Position numbers and translations under genes: made by a program
Notes under the pieces: model-generated
What the model was told of the DNA's origin: nothing
Databases searched by the model: none
Seen by the model: only the letters and a program-made list of their open reading frames with translations
From: Oscillospiraceae bacterium
GTDB lineage: Bacteria; Bacillota; Clostridia; Oscillospirales; Ruminococcaceae
Direction of reading: 5' to 3'
Length of the DNA stretch: 27,282 nt
Assembly: GCA_029005335.1 (NCBI GenBank)
Contig: JAQXFT010000091.1
Location: forward strand, 1 to 27,282
In this document: positions 8,549-16,500 of the stretch, piece after piece
Position numbering within the stretch: position 1 is the first letter of the stretch
Layout of the letters: every line of letters begins with the position of its first letter

Positions 8549-9277
8549 TTATTCATTCAGAAATTCATTAATTCCCGAATATATTGTAAATGCTACCTTA
8601 TGCTGATATTCTTCAGTAACAAGAAGTGAGGCTTCATCAGGATTTGAAAGAAATCCGCATTCAACCATTACAGTAGGATTTTCGCTGAAATAACATAGAA
8701 AAAGTTCCTTTCCGCAGAGCTTTATTTCACGCTTGTTTCCAGGCTGAAGAAGTTCAACGAATTTATTCTGCATTATTCCGGCAAGACGTTCATTTTCATG
8801 ATTGGAAGCAGAATAGAACATCTGCGCTCCGCTGTATTTAGAGTCAGTAAACTGATTCTGATGTATTGATATGCATAAAGCATTTTCATACTTGTTGAAA
8901 AGTGCAAGCCTGTTGTCCATATCGGAGCTTTTCTGATTTGCTATTCCCTCAATGCCCTTGTCATGTATTGATTTGTCGGTATCTCTTGTAACTTCAACAT
9001 CATATCCGGATACTCTCAGCATATCACGAAGTGCAAGAAGTATATTAAGATTTATGCCTTTTTCAACATCTCCATTAATACTGGTACAGCCTCCGTCCAT
9101 TCCGCCGTGACCTGCATCAAGAATAATAATCGGCTTGTCGGAATCATTATAGGTTTTTGATACAGTAACTGCATTGTCTCTGTCTCTGCCGGAAAAAAGT
9201 ATTGTTGTACTTATAATTCCCACCGCAAATACAAGACATATTGCCTTTCCGACAAATTTCTTACTGATACTTTTCAT
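8549..9277 (-). CDS. cwlD: N-acetylmuramoyl-L-alanine amidase, CwlD-like
   Basis: 242 aa. An N-terminal hydrophobic segment (about residues 11-29) serves as export signal or anchor. A single Amidase_3 domain follows. The zinc ligands are visible as H57 (DAGHGGMDGG), E72 and H139 (SIHQNQF), and the catalytic Glu as E206 (VECGFLSNPDEA). The length, the SGAQMFYS block followed by an ENERLA-type stretch, and the ending all resemble the sporulation/germination amidase CwlD, which strips peptides from muramic acid before muramic-lactam formation in the spore cortex. General amidases of the same fold are usually longer or carry cell-wall-binding domains. The gene stands alone, convergent with the GH105 gene with an 18-bp gap. 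A ribosome site GAGGT lies 9 nt before the ATG. Confidence 0.85.
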   Translation of the reverse strand: MKSISKKFVGKAICLVFAVGIISTTILFSGRDRDNAVTVSKTYNDSDKPIIILDAGHGGMDGGCTSINGDVEKGINLNILLALRDMLRVSGYDVEVTRDTDKSIHDKGIEGIANQKSSDMDNRLALFNKYENALCISIHQNQFTDSKYSGAQMFYSASNHENERLAGIMQNKFVELLQPGNKREIKLCGKELFLCYFSENPTVMVECGFLSNPDEASLLVTEEYQHKVAFTIYSGINEFLNE

Positions 9278-9387
9278 AGAATTACTACCTCACTGTTTTA
9301 TTTTACTGTTTGATTATATGCTTGTTTCCGGCAATGTATAACCAGACAGATTTTATCAGATAAAAATTTTATTTTTCCGGAATGATG

Positions 9388-9416
9388 TTTACTTCTGCGG
9401 ATATCCATAGTATAAT
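9388..9416 (+). promoter_or_regulatory. Promoter of the glycosyltransferase gene
   Basis: TTTACT (9388-9393), 17-bp spacer, TATAAT (9411-9416), 27 bp before the ATG at 9443. The -35 box is a partial match. Confidence 0.6.
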
Positions 9417-9442
9417 TATAGAAAAAAAGGAGAATTTTTTTT

Positions 9443-10165
9443 ATGTTTTCAATAATAGTTCCTGCCCACAATGAGGAAAAATATATCGGAAAATGTCTGA
9501 GTGCAATAAAAGATGCTGAAAAATATGCCGGTACAAAGGCTCAGATTATTGTCTCAGCCAACAGATGTACCGACAAAACAATAGAAATTTCTAAAAAATT
9601 CGGAGCTGAAATATGCGTGAACAATGAAAAATGTATAAGTGCCGTCCGCAATGCCGGTGCAGAGCTTGCAAAAGGAGAAATTATCGTTACAATTGATGCT
9701 GACAGCTGTATGTCCGAAACCTCTCTTGCTGAAATAAAATCAATGCTTGAATCCGGAAAATTTATCGGCGGAGGTGCTGTAGCTGTTTTTGACAGATATT
9801 CACTGGGAATAGTAATGTCGTCCATATATGTTGCACGTCATGTTATTCCGATAATGATTAAGGAAAAATCTGCTCTAACCGGCGGAATGTTCTGGTGCTA
9901 CAAAAAGGATTTCGATAAAATAGGCGGATTCAATAAGGAATTTATAAGCCTTGAGGATATGGATTTTGCTGTAAGGCTTAAAAATCTCGGACTTAAATCC
10001 GGAAAAAAATACGGTACGCTGAAAAAATCACGTATAATTACATCAAGCCGGAAATTCGACGAGTTTGGTGACTGGTATCTGATTAAAAACCGGAAGCTCA
10101 CTAAAAAAATTTTCACCGGAAAAGACCGTGAAGCTTCAGATAAATTTTACTATGATGTCAGATAG
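9443..10165 (+). CDS. Glycosyltransferase family 2
   Basis: 240 aa, a single GT-A domain without membrane segments at its ends. FSIIVPAHNEEKYIGKCL at the N-terminus is the nucleotide-binding start of GT2 enzymes. A DAD motif (TIDADS, about residue 89-94) is the metal/sugar-nucleotide site. GGMFWCYKKDFDKIGGFNK and SLEDMDFAVRLK (with the ED that contains the likely catalytic base) complete the signature. It probably transfers a sugar from a nucleotide donor to a surface glycan or lipid. The acceptor cannot be inferred, as the gene has its own promoter and its neighbours are on the other strand. Confidence 0.9.
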   Translation: MFSIIVPAHNEEKYIGKCLSAIKDAEKYAGTKAQIIVSANRCTDKTIEISKKFGAEICVNNEKCISAVRNAGAELAKGEIIVTIDADSCMSETSLAEIKSMLESGKFIGGGAVAVFDRYSLGIVMSSIYVARHVIPIMIKEKSALTGGMFWCYKKDFDKIGGFNKEFISLEDMDFAVRLKNLGLKSGKKYGTLKKSRIITSSRKFDEFGDWYLIKNRKLTKKIFTGKDREASDKFYYDVR

Positions 10166-10166
10166 A

Positions 10167-10202
10167 AAAAAATAAGGGCGGTCATTCTGAAAATGACCGC
10201 CC
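10167..10202 (-). terminator. Strong terminator shared by two convergent genes
   Basis: A perfect 11-bp GC-rich stem (10176-10186 with 10192-10202, loop of 5) sits between convergent stops. Read on the minus strand it is followed by TTATTTTTTT, so it chiefly ends the dockerin-protein operon. On the plus strand the downstream T run is poor, but the hairpin can still serve the glycosyltransferase gene. Confidence 0.85.
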
Positions 10203-10208
10203 GCTTAA

Positions 10209-11924
10209 TTATAACGGAAGCTTTGTAATTATATCTGCAAGATACTGCTGTATTGCAAGTATATCTCCGGCTGTAAGACCGTCTCCGGCATTCTGTATAT
10301 CACAGTTTATTATACCCTGCTCAGAAAGTGCATTTTTTGCAGGGTCTCCGACATATGCTGCTACTGCTACAACATCAGCAATATCAATATGTCCGTCAAG
10401 ATTTGCATCTCCGGAAAGCTCGGATACATTATTTTCATCAGATGATGAGATACTGTCTATTTTCCATATGCCGTCATTGAGAACTACATTAAGTGTCATA
10501 TAACTGGTTTTTCCGTAATCGTCATACTCTGCAACTATATCAAAGGAAGTATCCTTTATATTTTTTATTTCCGGAGTTTTATCCGCCCATGCAAAGCCGC
10601 AGCCCCTTGCAGCAGTTTTTCCGTAAAGTACACCCTTATAATCGATATACCGTGGGTCATCAGTACCGATAATTCCGGAATAGCGTGATTTAATCATCTT
10701 ATCAGTAAGATTTTCCTCCATAAAGTCCCTGACAGATGATGTGCTGACAAAGATTGATTTTACCACCTGTGCAAATTCGTTTCCGTTTTCATCAGTAAAA
10801 GCTGTGGACTTGTCAAAATCAACAAATCCTCCTCCGAGCCATTCAACATCATTCAGGGCTGTAAGCAATTCCTTTGCTCTTACAATATTCGGAACTGATG
10901 TGTTTATCGAATCGATTTTCCACAATCCGCCGTCAAGAACTACATTTATCTGCATATAGTCAGCTGTTTCTCCGTAGTTGTTATATTCTGCCGTTATTGT
11001 AAACGAATTTGCAGTGATATTACTGATTTCCGGTTCTTTGTCAGTCCATTCAAATCCACAGCCTTTTACAGATGTTTTTCCGTAAAGCTCACCCTTATAA
11101 TCGATATATCGGGGGTCACTTGTTCCGACAATACCCGAATATCTGTAATCTATGAATTTTTTTGTAAGCACTGATTCCATATATTCACGCAAATCAGATG
11201 TAGTTGAAAACTGCGTTTTAGCTACCTTTGCGAACTCTTCACCGTTATCATCTGTAAAAGCAGTTGTCATATCGAAAGGTATGTTTCCTCCGCCTATCTG
11301 GTCGATGTAGTCCAAAGCTCCCATGAGAGTAAATGCTGTCTGAGTGCAATCAGCTATCGAATCAATTTTCCATAAGCCGTTATCAAGAATTACATTCATT
11401 ACCATATAATCAGTAGCTCCGTAATTGTCATATTCTGCCGTTATTGTAAATGAACCGGAAGTAATATTGCTGATTTCCGGAGTCTTTGAACTCCATGCAA
11501 AGCCACAGCCTCTTGCGGAGGTTTTTCCGTAAAGCTCACCCTTGTAATCAATATATCTTGGGTCGCTGGTATCAAGAATACCCGAATATCTGTAATCGAT
11601 GAATTTTTTTGTAAGCACGGATTCCATATATTCACGCAAATCAGAAGTACTGGAAAACTGTGTCTTAGCTACCTTTGCGAACTCATTGCCGTTGTTATCT
11701 GTGAAAGCAGTATCCATATCAAAAGGTATGTTTCCTCCGCCTATCTGGTCAATATAATTCAAAGCTCCCATAAGAGTAGTGGCTTGCTGCTGATAGTCAA
11801 CAGCTTTTTTTTCGGTTAAAATTGAAGCAGTCTGAAATTCAACGGCTGATACAGCCGGAATATTCATGCTCAGAGCCATCATCAGGGCTGATGTGAAGAT
11901 ACAGATTTTTCTGAATTTTTTCAT
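10209..11924 (-). CDS. Secreted protein with three tandem repeats and a C-terminal type I dockerin
   Basis: The ATG at 11924 is preferred: AAAGGGAG lies 8 nt upstream, and a longer reading from 11942 would start inside it. About 571 aa. A signal peptide (MKKFRKICIFTSALMMALS, cleavage near VSA) is followed by three repeats of about 141 residues and a dockerin. Each repeat has a helical start (TLMGALNYIDQIGGG), the block SDPRYIDYKG-LYGKT, a single Cys in a GCGF motif, and a beta-rich end (LWKIDSI). The dockerin shows two calcium-loop segments, GDANLDGHIDIADVVAVAAY and a second, less regular one (CDIQNAGDGLTAGDILAIQQYL split across 547-568). It should attach to a cohesin on a cellulosome or the cell surface. 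The repeats recall NTF2-like or IseA-like (endopeptidase inhibitor) folds, but I do not recognise the family with certainty. It is the last gene of the ECF sigma operon. Confidence 0.85.
   Translation of the reverse strand: MKKFRKICIFTSALMMALSMNIPAVSAVEFQTASILTEKKAVDYQQQATTLMGALNYIDQIGGGNIPFDMDTAFTDNNGNEFAKVAKTQFSSTSDLREYMESVLTKKFIDYRYSGILDTSDPRYIDYKGELYGKTSARGCGFAWSSKTPEISNITSGSFTITAEYDNYGATDYMVMNVILDNGLWKIDSIADCTQTAFTLMGALDYIDQIGGGNIPFDMTTAFTDDNGEEFAKVAKTQFSTTSDLREYMESVLTKKFIDYRYSGIVGTSDPRYIDYKGELYGKTSVKGCGFEWTDKEPEISNITANSFTITAEYNNYGETADYMQINVVLDGGLWKIDSINTSVPNIVRAKELLTALNDVEWLGGGFVDFDKSTAFTDENGNEFAQVVKSIFVSTSSVRDFMEENLTDKMIKSRYSGIIGTDDPRYIDYKGVLYGKTAARGCGFAWADKTPEIKNIKDTSFDIVAEYDDYGKTSYMTLNVVLNDGIWKIDSISSSDENNVSELSGDANLDGHIDIADVVAVAAYVGDPAKNALSEQGIINCDIQNAGDGLTAGDILAIQQYLADIITKLPL
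10449..11777 (-). repeat. Three tandem ~425-bp coding repeats
   Basis: Units at 11355-11777, 10905-11330 and 10449-10871 encode homologous ~141-residue domains. Units one and two are almost identical in protein, and long stretches also match in DNA (for example around 11590-11640 and 11160-11205), so they stem from a recent duplication. Unit three is clearly more divergent. Confidence 0.9.
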
Positions 11925-11938
11925 AATAATACTCCCTT

Positions 11939-13915
11939 TCATCTGTTAAAAATTATAGAGTTGTTATCAGATATGCTGTCTGATATTCTGAATGATATAA
12001 ATTTATTTCTGCAAAGTATATAGATATAGTCATCTATACATAATGCTCTGTTCATACTGTAACATTCATTCTGGTATTCCGAAACAGCTCCGATATAACT
12101 GAATGAATCATTTTCAATGCGGTAAAATTCATATCCATATGTCATAGACTCATCAGAATATTTCTGTGAATAATATGGTATGCCTATAATGTTTTTTTCC
12201 GGAACTGTAAGCACAGCCTGACTGTCCTCAGATGCCGGAGAACCTGAAAACATTTCTGAATCATCAGGCTCATCTGTAAGCTCCGCTATAATATTTACAT
12301 CTTTGTTTTCAAGCACAGAAATTTTTGCAGGGATATTCTGATTCTGCAATGAATTGAAGCTGAAAATCATACCGTCATTCCATTTCCGCATACAGTCACC
12401 GTAGATAAGCTTTAAATCGTCGTTTAATAAAGGATTTTCGGGGTCGCTTAAATCTATTGCAAAAGCGGGTTCGGACTGTCCGGAATATGTGAAAGCATAT
12501 GCAGTATCTTCAAAGAATATGAAATCATTTATATCCTGCTGGATATTGCTGAAATCATCAAGCAAGCCGACTTCATTCATATCTGAATCAAGTATATATA
12601 AAGCATATTTTGTATTTACCATCTGAATGTCGGGAATATACATTACTGCAACTGCAAAGTAATTATTATATTCGTTCATAGCAGTCTGATTTACAGGAAT
12701 ACCCTTTACATTTCCGCATGACTGCTGAATAATATTTCCGTCCGAAAGTGAAAACCGAAATATATCTGTATTCTGAGTATATGCATTAGTATAGTTGCTT
12801 ACTGTAACATAGAGGCTGTTTTTACTGCAATAAACAAATTCGGCAGATTTCGCAAAGGCTTTTATATCAGTCTGAATAAATATATCGCCGTTGCGGTCAG
12901 TATTGATATTTCCGTAATCCTGATTGATTTTCAATGCACCTGCTGTTGTAAAGCCTGTATTGAGTTGCTCTGAATTAAGCTCTCCGGAATCAGAGGGAAT
13001 ATATATATTTCCGGGTTCAGGATAATGCTTTTCACCGTTTATATAATATTCCGGAAGATATTTTTCATAGTCTCCGGGATTTATTTCTGAAGAAAGGTCT
13101 TTTGTTTCGGAGGTTATAAGATAGATATAATTATCATTGATTTGTATACTGCTGAAATTTCCGCTTTGAGAATATTCACCGAGATATGCAAGCAAAGGCT
13201 CTTCATTCTGATAGGCTATATTATATGCAAGAACGGTTGTTACAGTGTTTCCGTCATTTATAAGATTTTCGGATATTACAATAAGCTTATTGTCCGTTAT
13301 ATACATTCCGCATACTTCCGTATTCAATGCATCTGAAAAATCTGAAACTATATCCATTGAATAGCCATAGGGAAATTCTCCGTCCTCAACGCTTGCAATA
13401 TTCATAAAGGAATCATTTTCACTGACGCTGAATATTGATTTGCCGTCTGTTACTGCCTTATTGATTTCATTGCCGTTGCAGTCCTCAAAGGAATTTGTTG
13501 CAGTATCACATTCCATAATATTGTAAGCATTATTGTAATGCTCCGAAGCCTCAGAGAATATTTCATAAACCTCATCATAGCTTTCAGCACCTTTAATAGA
13601 ATAGGAAAGAGTGTTTTCCGGATTTTTACTAATACCTCTGAATCCTGATATATCTGCGGATTGTAAAACAATGTCGGAAGTGATTTCATATGCGGGAGCT
13701 TTTTTTCCTATCGCAATAATTCCCATTGTACTGAATACCGCACAGGCTGTCAGACCGGAGAAAATTTTTATATACTGATTTCTGAAAGCTTTTCCGGAAT
13801 ATTTAATCTTTTGCTGTCTTCTGGATTTAATTATCAGGTCAATATTTTTCGGGAGGAGGTTTTCGGGAACTTCCTCCGATTCAAGTATCTTTTTTACTTT
13901 CTCGCTGTTGTTCAT
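11939..13915 (-). CDS. Membrane anti-sigma-like protein with extracytoplasmic beta-propeller domain
   Basis: The ATG at 13915 has AAAGGAG 7 nt upstream; a longer reading from 13948 would overlap the sigma gene and lacks a ribosome site. The product is 658 aa. The first ~45 residues are cytoplasmic and resemble short anti-sigma segments (KVKKILESEEVPENLLP). One membrane helix (GLTACAVFSTMGIIAIG) follows, then about 590 extracytoplasmic residues rich in beta strands. Blocks such as YAFTYSGQSEPAFAIDLSDP followed by ENPLL, plus FVYCSKNSLYVTVSNY, match the secreted beta-propeller family PF09826. The gene follows the ECF sigma factor by 16 bp and precedes the dockerin gene, so it probably holds the sigma factor at the membrane and releases it on an external signal. 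It lacks a recognisable zinc-binding anti-sigma motif. Confidence 0.82.
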   Translation of the reverse strand: MNNSEKVKKILESEEVPENLLPKNIDLIIKSRRQQKIKYSGKAFRNQYIKIFSGLTACAVFSTMGIIAIGKKAPAYEITSDIVLQSADISGFRGISKNPENTLSYSIKGAESYDEVYEIFSEASEHYNNAYNIMECDTATNSFEDCNGNEINKAVTDGKSIFSVSENDSFMNIASVEDGEFPYGYSMDIVSDFSDALNTEVCGMYITDNKLIVISENLINDGNTVTTVLAYNIAYQNEEPLLAYLGEYSQSGNFSSIQINDNYIYLITSETKDLSSEINPGDYEKYLPEYYINGEKHYPEPGNIYIPSDSGELNSEQLNTGFTTAGALKINQDYGNINTDRNGDIFIQTDIKAFAKSAEFVYCSKNSLYVTVSNYTNAYTQNTDIFRFSLSDGNIIQQSCGNVKGIPVNQTAMNEYNNYFAVAVMYIPDIQMVNTKYALYILDSDMNEVGLLDDFSNIQQDINDFIFFEDTAYAFTYSGQSEPAFAIDLSDPENPLLNDDLKLIYGDCMRKWNDGMIFSFNSLQNQNIPAKISVLENKDVNIIAELTDEPDDSEMFSGSPASEDSQAVLTVPEKNIIGIPYYSQKYSDESMTYGYEFYRIENDSFSYIGAVSEYQNECYSMNRALCIDDYIYILCRNKFISFRISDSISDNNSIIFNR

Positions 13916-13931
13916 AAAAATTCTCCTTTCA

Positions 13932-14483
13932 TCAGTCTGATTCTTCAAGGCTGAGCCTTAATTTTTTCTTTATTCTCATAAGTCTTGAACGTACTGTTGC
14001 CGGATTTATTCTGCATATTCTTGCAATTTCAAGACTTGTATAGCCGTTGATGACTGACATTGAAAGAATCATTTTTGATTTTTCATCAAGACTGTCAAGA
14101 GCTATTTTCAGGTCATGATATTCATAATCAAAATCCCTTGATTCCGCCAGACATTCTTCATATTCAGCTGTATTGCTGTTCATATATTCCTTCTGCTTTT
14201 TCTTTATCTTCGCAGAAAGAATTTTCATAATCCAGCTCCGGAAGGCTTTTTCATTGCGGAGGTTTTTTATAGACTGAAAAGCATCTGCAACTGCATCGCT
14301 TACCACATCAGAGGCGTCGTGAGTACTTCTTAAATTATACCTTGCTATATGATACATATCTTTATATACAAGAGCATACAGACGTGAAAAAGCTTCTGTA
14401 TCTCCGGCAATTGCAAGTCTGACATCTTTATCAAAATCATTATCTTCATCACTTATATAGGATACTGCCGAAATATCATTCAT
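13932..14483 (-). CDS. ECF RNA polymerase sigma factor
   Basis: 183 aa. Region 2 is seen at about residues 30-105: FSRLYALVYKDMYHIARYNL, then DASDVVSDAVADAFQSIKNL and FRSWIMKILSAKIKKK. Region 4 is at about 125-178 with the helix-turn-helix NGYTSLEIARICRINPATVR. There is no region 1 or 3, as expected for ECF factors. A strong ribosome site AAAGGAGG stands 7 nt before the ATG. It is the first gene of a three-gene operon with the beta-propeller anti-sigma-like protein and the secreted dockerin protein. A TGCAAC box on the minus strand (14529-14534) could be the -35 element of an autoregulated ECF promoter, but I cannot assign the -10 box. Confidence 0.93.
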   Translation of the reverse strand: MNDISAVSYISDEDNDFDKDVRLAIAGDTEAFSRLYALVYKDMYHIARYNLRSTHDASDVVSDAVADAFQSIKNLRNEKAFRSWIMKILSAKIKKKQKEYMNSNTAEYEECLAESRDFDYEYHDLKIALDSLDEKSKMILSMSVINGYTSLEIARICRINPATVRSRLMRIKKKLRLSLEESD

Positions 14484-14562
14484 AGGAAGACCTCCTTTAT
14501 AAATACAGTGTCAGAAATCCTCTGTTCTGTTGCAGAAAATTTCACACTTTGTATAAATGCAC

Positions 14563-14590
14563 AAAAAAAGAGTGCATAATATATGCACTC
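14563..14590 (-). terminator. Terminator of the barnase-to-ANTAR operon
   Basis: A 9-bp stem (14570-14578 with 14582-14590) with a 3-nt loop is followed on the minus strand by seven T. It lies 17 bp past the stop codon of the ANTAR gene. Confidence 0.85.
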
Positions 14591-14607
14591 TCTACAACCA
14601 TTGCCGG

Positions 14608-15177
14608 TTATCTTTCATATCTTGAAAGTATATTCATCGCAACTTCTTTTCGTGTCTGGCGGGTATCCATAGCCTGCTTTTCTATATATCTGTGTGCCTG
14701 AGGCTCTGTAAGTTTCAGATATTCCATCAATGCACACTTCGCACGGTTAATAAGTCTCAGCTCATCAATTTTTGTAAGAAGCTTTACATTCTCCTTTTTC
14801 AGTCCGAGCATTCTTGCTCTTGTTGCCTGTACAAGCTTTAAAGTCTGATGAAATACTGACCGATTAACCGGCTTTGGTACTACACACACTCCGAATTCTC
14901 CGACCTTATCCGAAACTTCGTCCGCAATTTCGGCACGGCATATAAGTATTATTCCGGCGGTTGAGGATTCAGACATCATTACAGAAAGCTCATGTCCGAA
15001 TTCATCTGATACCGGTGTATTTATTACAACAATTTCATATTCCGCAGTATTTATAAGACGGCGTGCCTCGCTTCCGCTGTTAATCGCAGTAATCTGCGAA
15101 TATCCGGCATTTCTGAGCAATTGTGCAACGGCATCAATTCCCTTTTCCGAACCTGAAACTATCAATGCTCGTTCCAT
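14608..15177 (-). CDS. ANTAR-domain regulator with degenerate receiver domain
   Basis: The ATG at 15177 is preferred with GAGGTG about 9 nt upstream; the GTG at 15189 would overlap that site. The product is 189 aa. The N-terminal ~120 residues have a response-regulator receiver fold (ALIVSGS, IVVINTP, VVPKPVNR). The phospho-acceptor Asp is replaced by Asn (N53, INTP) and the acidic pair after strand one is missing, while the conserved Lys (K102) remains. A coiled linker leads to a C-terminal ANTAR three-helix domain (INRAKCALMEYLKLTEPQAH, then KEVAMNILSRYE). ANTAR proteins bind paired six-base-loop RNA hairpins and prevent termination, often in nitrogen genes. It is the last gene of the operon, 34 bp behind a glutamine synthetase homologue. 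A hexaloop hairpin in the nearby amtB leader is a candidate target. Confidence 0.88.
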   Translation of the reverse strand: MERALIVSGSEKGIDAVAQLLRNAGYSQITAINSGSEARRLINTAEYEIVVINTPVSDEFGHELSVMMSESSTAGIILICRAEIADEVSDKVGEFGVCVVPKPVNRSVFHQTLKLVQATRARMLGLKKENVKLLTKIDELRLINRAKCALMEYLKLTEPQAHRYIEKQAMDTRQTRKEVAMNILSRYER

Positions 15178-15211
15178 AAATATAAGCACCTCGTTTTTTA
15201 AAATTAGTCAG

Positions 15212-16474
15212 TCAGATAAATTTAAAATATTTTTCCGTCTCAAAATCATATTGTCTTTCAGTATTCTGCGAATATTCCCTGCATACATTTTCAAGATTCA
15301 GCAGAAAGGTTTTCAGTGTTTTTTCATCAAGAACAGATTTTATGAAATCACTTCTTACGGCAAGTTCATATGCCTTTTCAAGAGATTCCGGAAGTTCTGA
15401 TTTTCCGGAAAAAGCTTCTTTGTTTTTTATTCCCTCAAAGCCTGCTGACAAAAGAAGATTAAATGCTATATAGGGATTACAGCCGGCATCTGCTGAACGC
15501 ACTTCAATTCTCGGAGATACTCCCGCAGCGTTCGGTACTCTTATAAGAGGAGAATTATTGTCAAAGCTCCAGTTTACTGACTTCGGAGCATATCCTACAC
15601 CGAAACGCTTGTAGGAATTTGTAGTAGGATTCAGAAATGCAGTCATTTCCGGTATTCTGTTGAGTATTCCGGCTATGAAATATTTTCCCTCAGAAGTCAT
15701 TGATTTTTCATCAGAGCCAAAAATATCCTCGCCATTCTTCCTGACTCCGAGACATATATTAAGCGAACTGCCCGGCTGATTTTCAAGCGGTCTCGGCATA
15801 AATGAGGCATACAGACCATTCTGGGAAGCTATTGATTTTACGACTGTTTTATAGTGTACCATATTGTCGGCAGCGTTGACAGGTTCACTTCTCCTGAAAT
15901 CAATTTCATTCTGACCCCAGCCATGCTTATGACACGAGCTTTTCGGATTAAGTCCCATTTCCTCAAGTGAAAGACATATTTCACGTCTTGTATTTTCGCA
16001 TTTGTCAATCGGTGCAACATCAAGATATCCGCCGTGGTCGTGAGGAATCCTTGTGGGTTCTCCGTCGTCATCGAGATTGAAAAGATAAAATTCGCATTTT
16101 GTTGCAATTTCACATGAATATCCCTCAGTGTTCAGGGAAAGTATCTTATTGTGAAGCTGTTTTCTCAGGTCTCCGGAATAATCAGTGCCGTCAGGATTTT
16201 TTATATTGCAGAAAAATCTTACAACCCTGCCGGATTTTGGTCTCCACGGAAGTACAGAAAGGGTTGATATATCGGGAACAAGAAGCAAATCGGAATATTC
16301 TCCGGTTATTCCGGAAGCATCAAAGGGTATTCCGTATTCAAAGGCACGGGGAAGCTCTCCTGGCATAATCGCAGCATTTTTCAGATTTCCAAATACGTCA
16401 CAAAATGTAAGTCGGATAAATTTTACGTCATTTTCCTTTACGAAGTTAAGAACTTCAATAGGTGAAAAGTTCAT
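15212..16474 (-). CDS. Glutamine synthetase homologue with altered active site (possible pseudoenzyme)
   Basis: 420 aa, full length for a clostridial-type GSI chain. The family is clear: FDASGITGEYSDLLLVPDIS, EEMGLNPKSS, NPTTNSYKRFG, PRIEVRSADAGCNPYIAFNL. Several key positions, in E. coli mature numbering, differ: E129 is K126, E212 is K183 (CHKHGWGQNE), H269 is N239 (GSSLNIC), E327 is Y295 (GVGYAPK), and the Arg of the NRS motif is N307. D50, E131, E220, E357 and R359 equivalents remain. Metal binding and glutamine synthesis are therefore doubtful. It lies between a barstar-Nudix gene (26 bp) and an ANTAR regulator. Clostridial glnA-ANTAR pairs are known nitrogen-control units, so a sensing or scaffold role is plausible. 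The frame is intact, so it is not a decayed pseudogene. Confidence 0.87.
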   Translation of the reverse strand: MNFSPIEVLNFVKENDVKFIRLTFCDVFGNLKNAAIMPGELPRAFEYGIPFDASGITGEYSDLLLVPDISTLSVLPWRPKSGRVVRFFCNIKNPDGTDYSGDLRKQLHNKILSLNTEGYSCEIATKCEFYLFNLDDDGEPTRIPHDHGGYLDVAPIDKCENTRREICLSLEEMGLNPKSSCHKHGWGQNEIDFRRSEPVNAADNMVHYKTVVKSIASQNGLYASFMPRPLENQPGSSLNICLGVRKNGEDIFGSDEKSMTSEGKYFIAGILNRIPEMTAFLNPTTNSYKRFGVGYAPKSVNWSFDNNSPLIRVPNAAGVSPRIEVRSADAGCNPYIAFNLLLSAGFEGIKNKEAFSGKSELPESLEKAYELAVRSDFIKSVLDEKTLKTFLLNLENVCREYSQNTERQYDFETEKYFKFI

Positions 16475-16500
16475 GGGGAAAAAACCTCCTTAAATTTATT

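Noticed and set aside
8531..8549. Possible terminator between the convergent GH105 and amidase genes
   Set aside because: No stem of useful length was found in the 18-bp gap or just beyond it.
14501..14534. ECF-type autoregulated promoter upstream of the sigma gene
   Set aside because: TGCAAC is a plausible -35 box, but the sequence about 16 nt downstream (GACA) is not a convincing -10 box, so it is mentioned only within the gene entry.
16099..16493. Two overlapping plus-strand reading frames opposite the glutamine synthetase homologue
   Set aside because: They are shadows of a well-supported minus-strand gene, with basic, low-complexity translations and no start signals.
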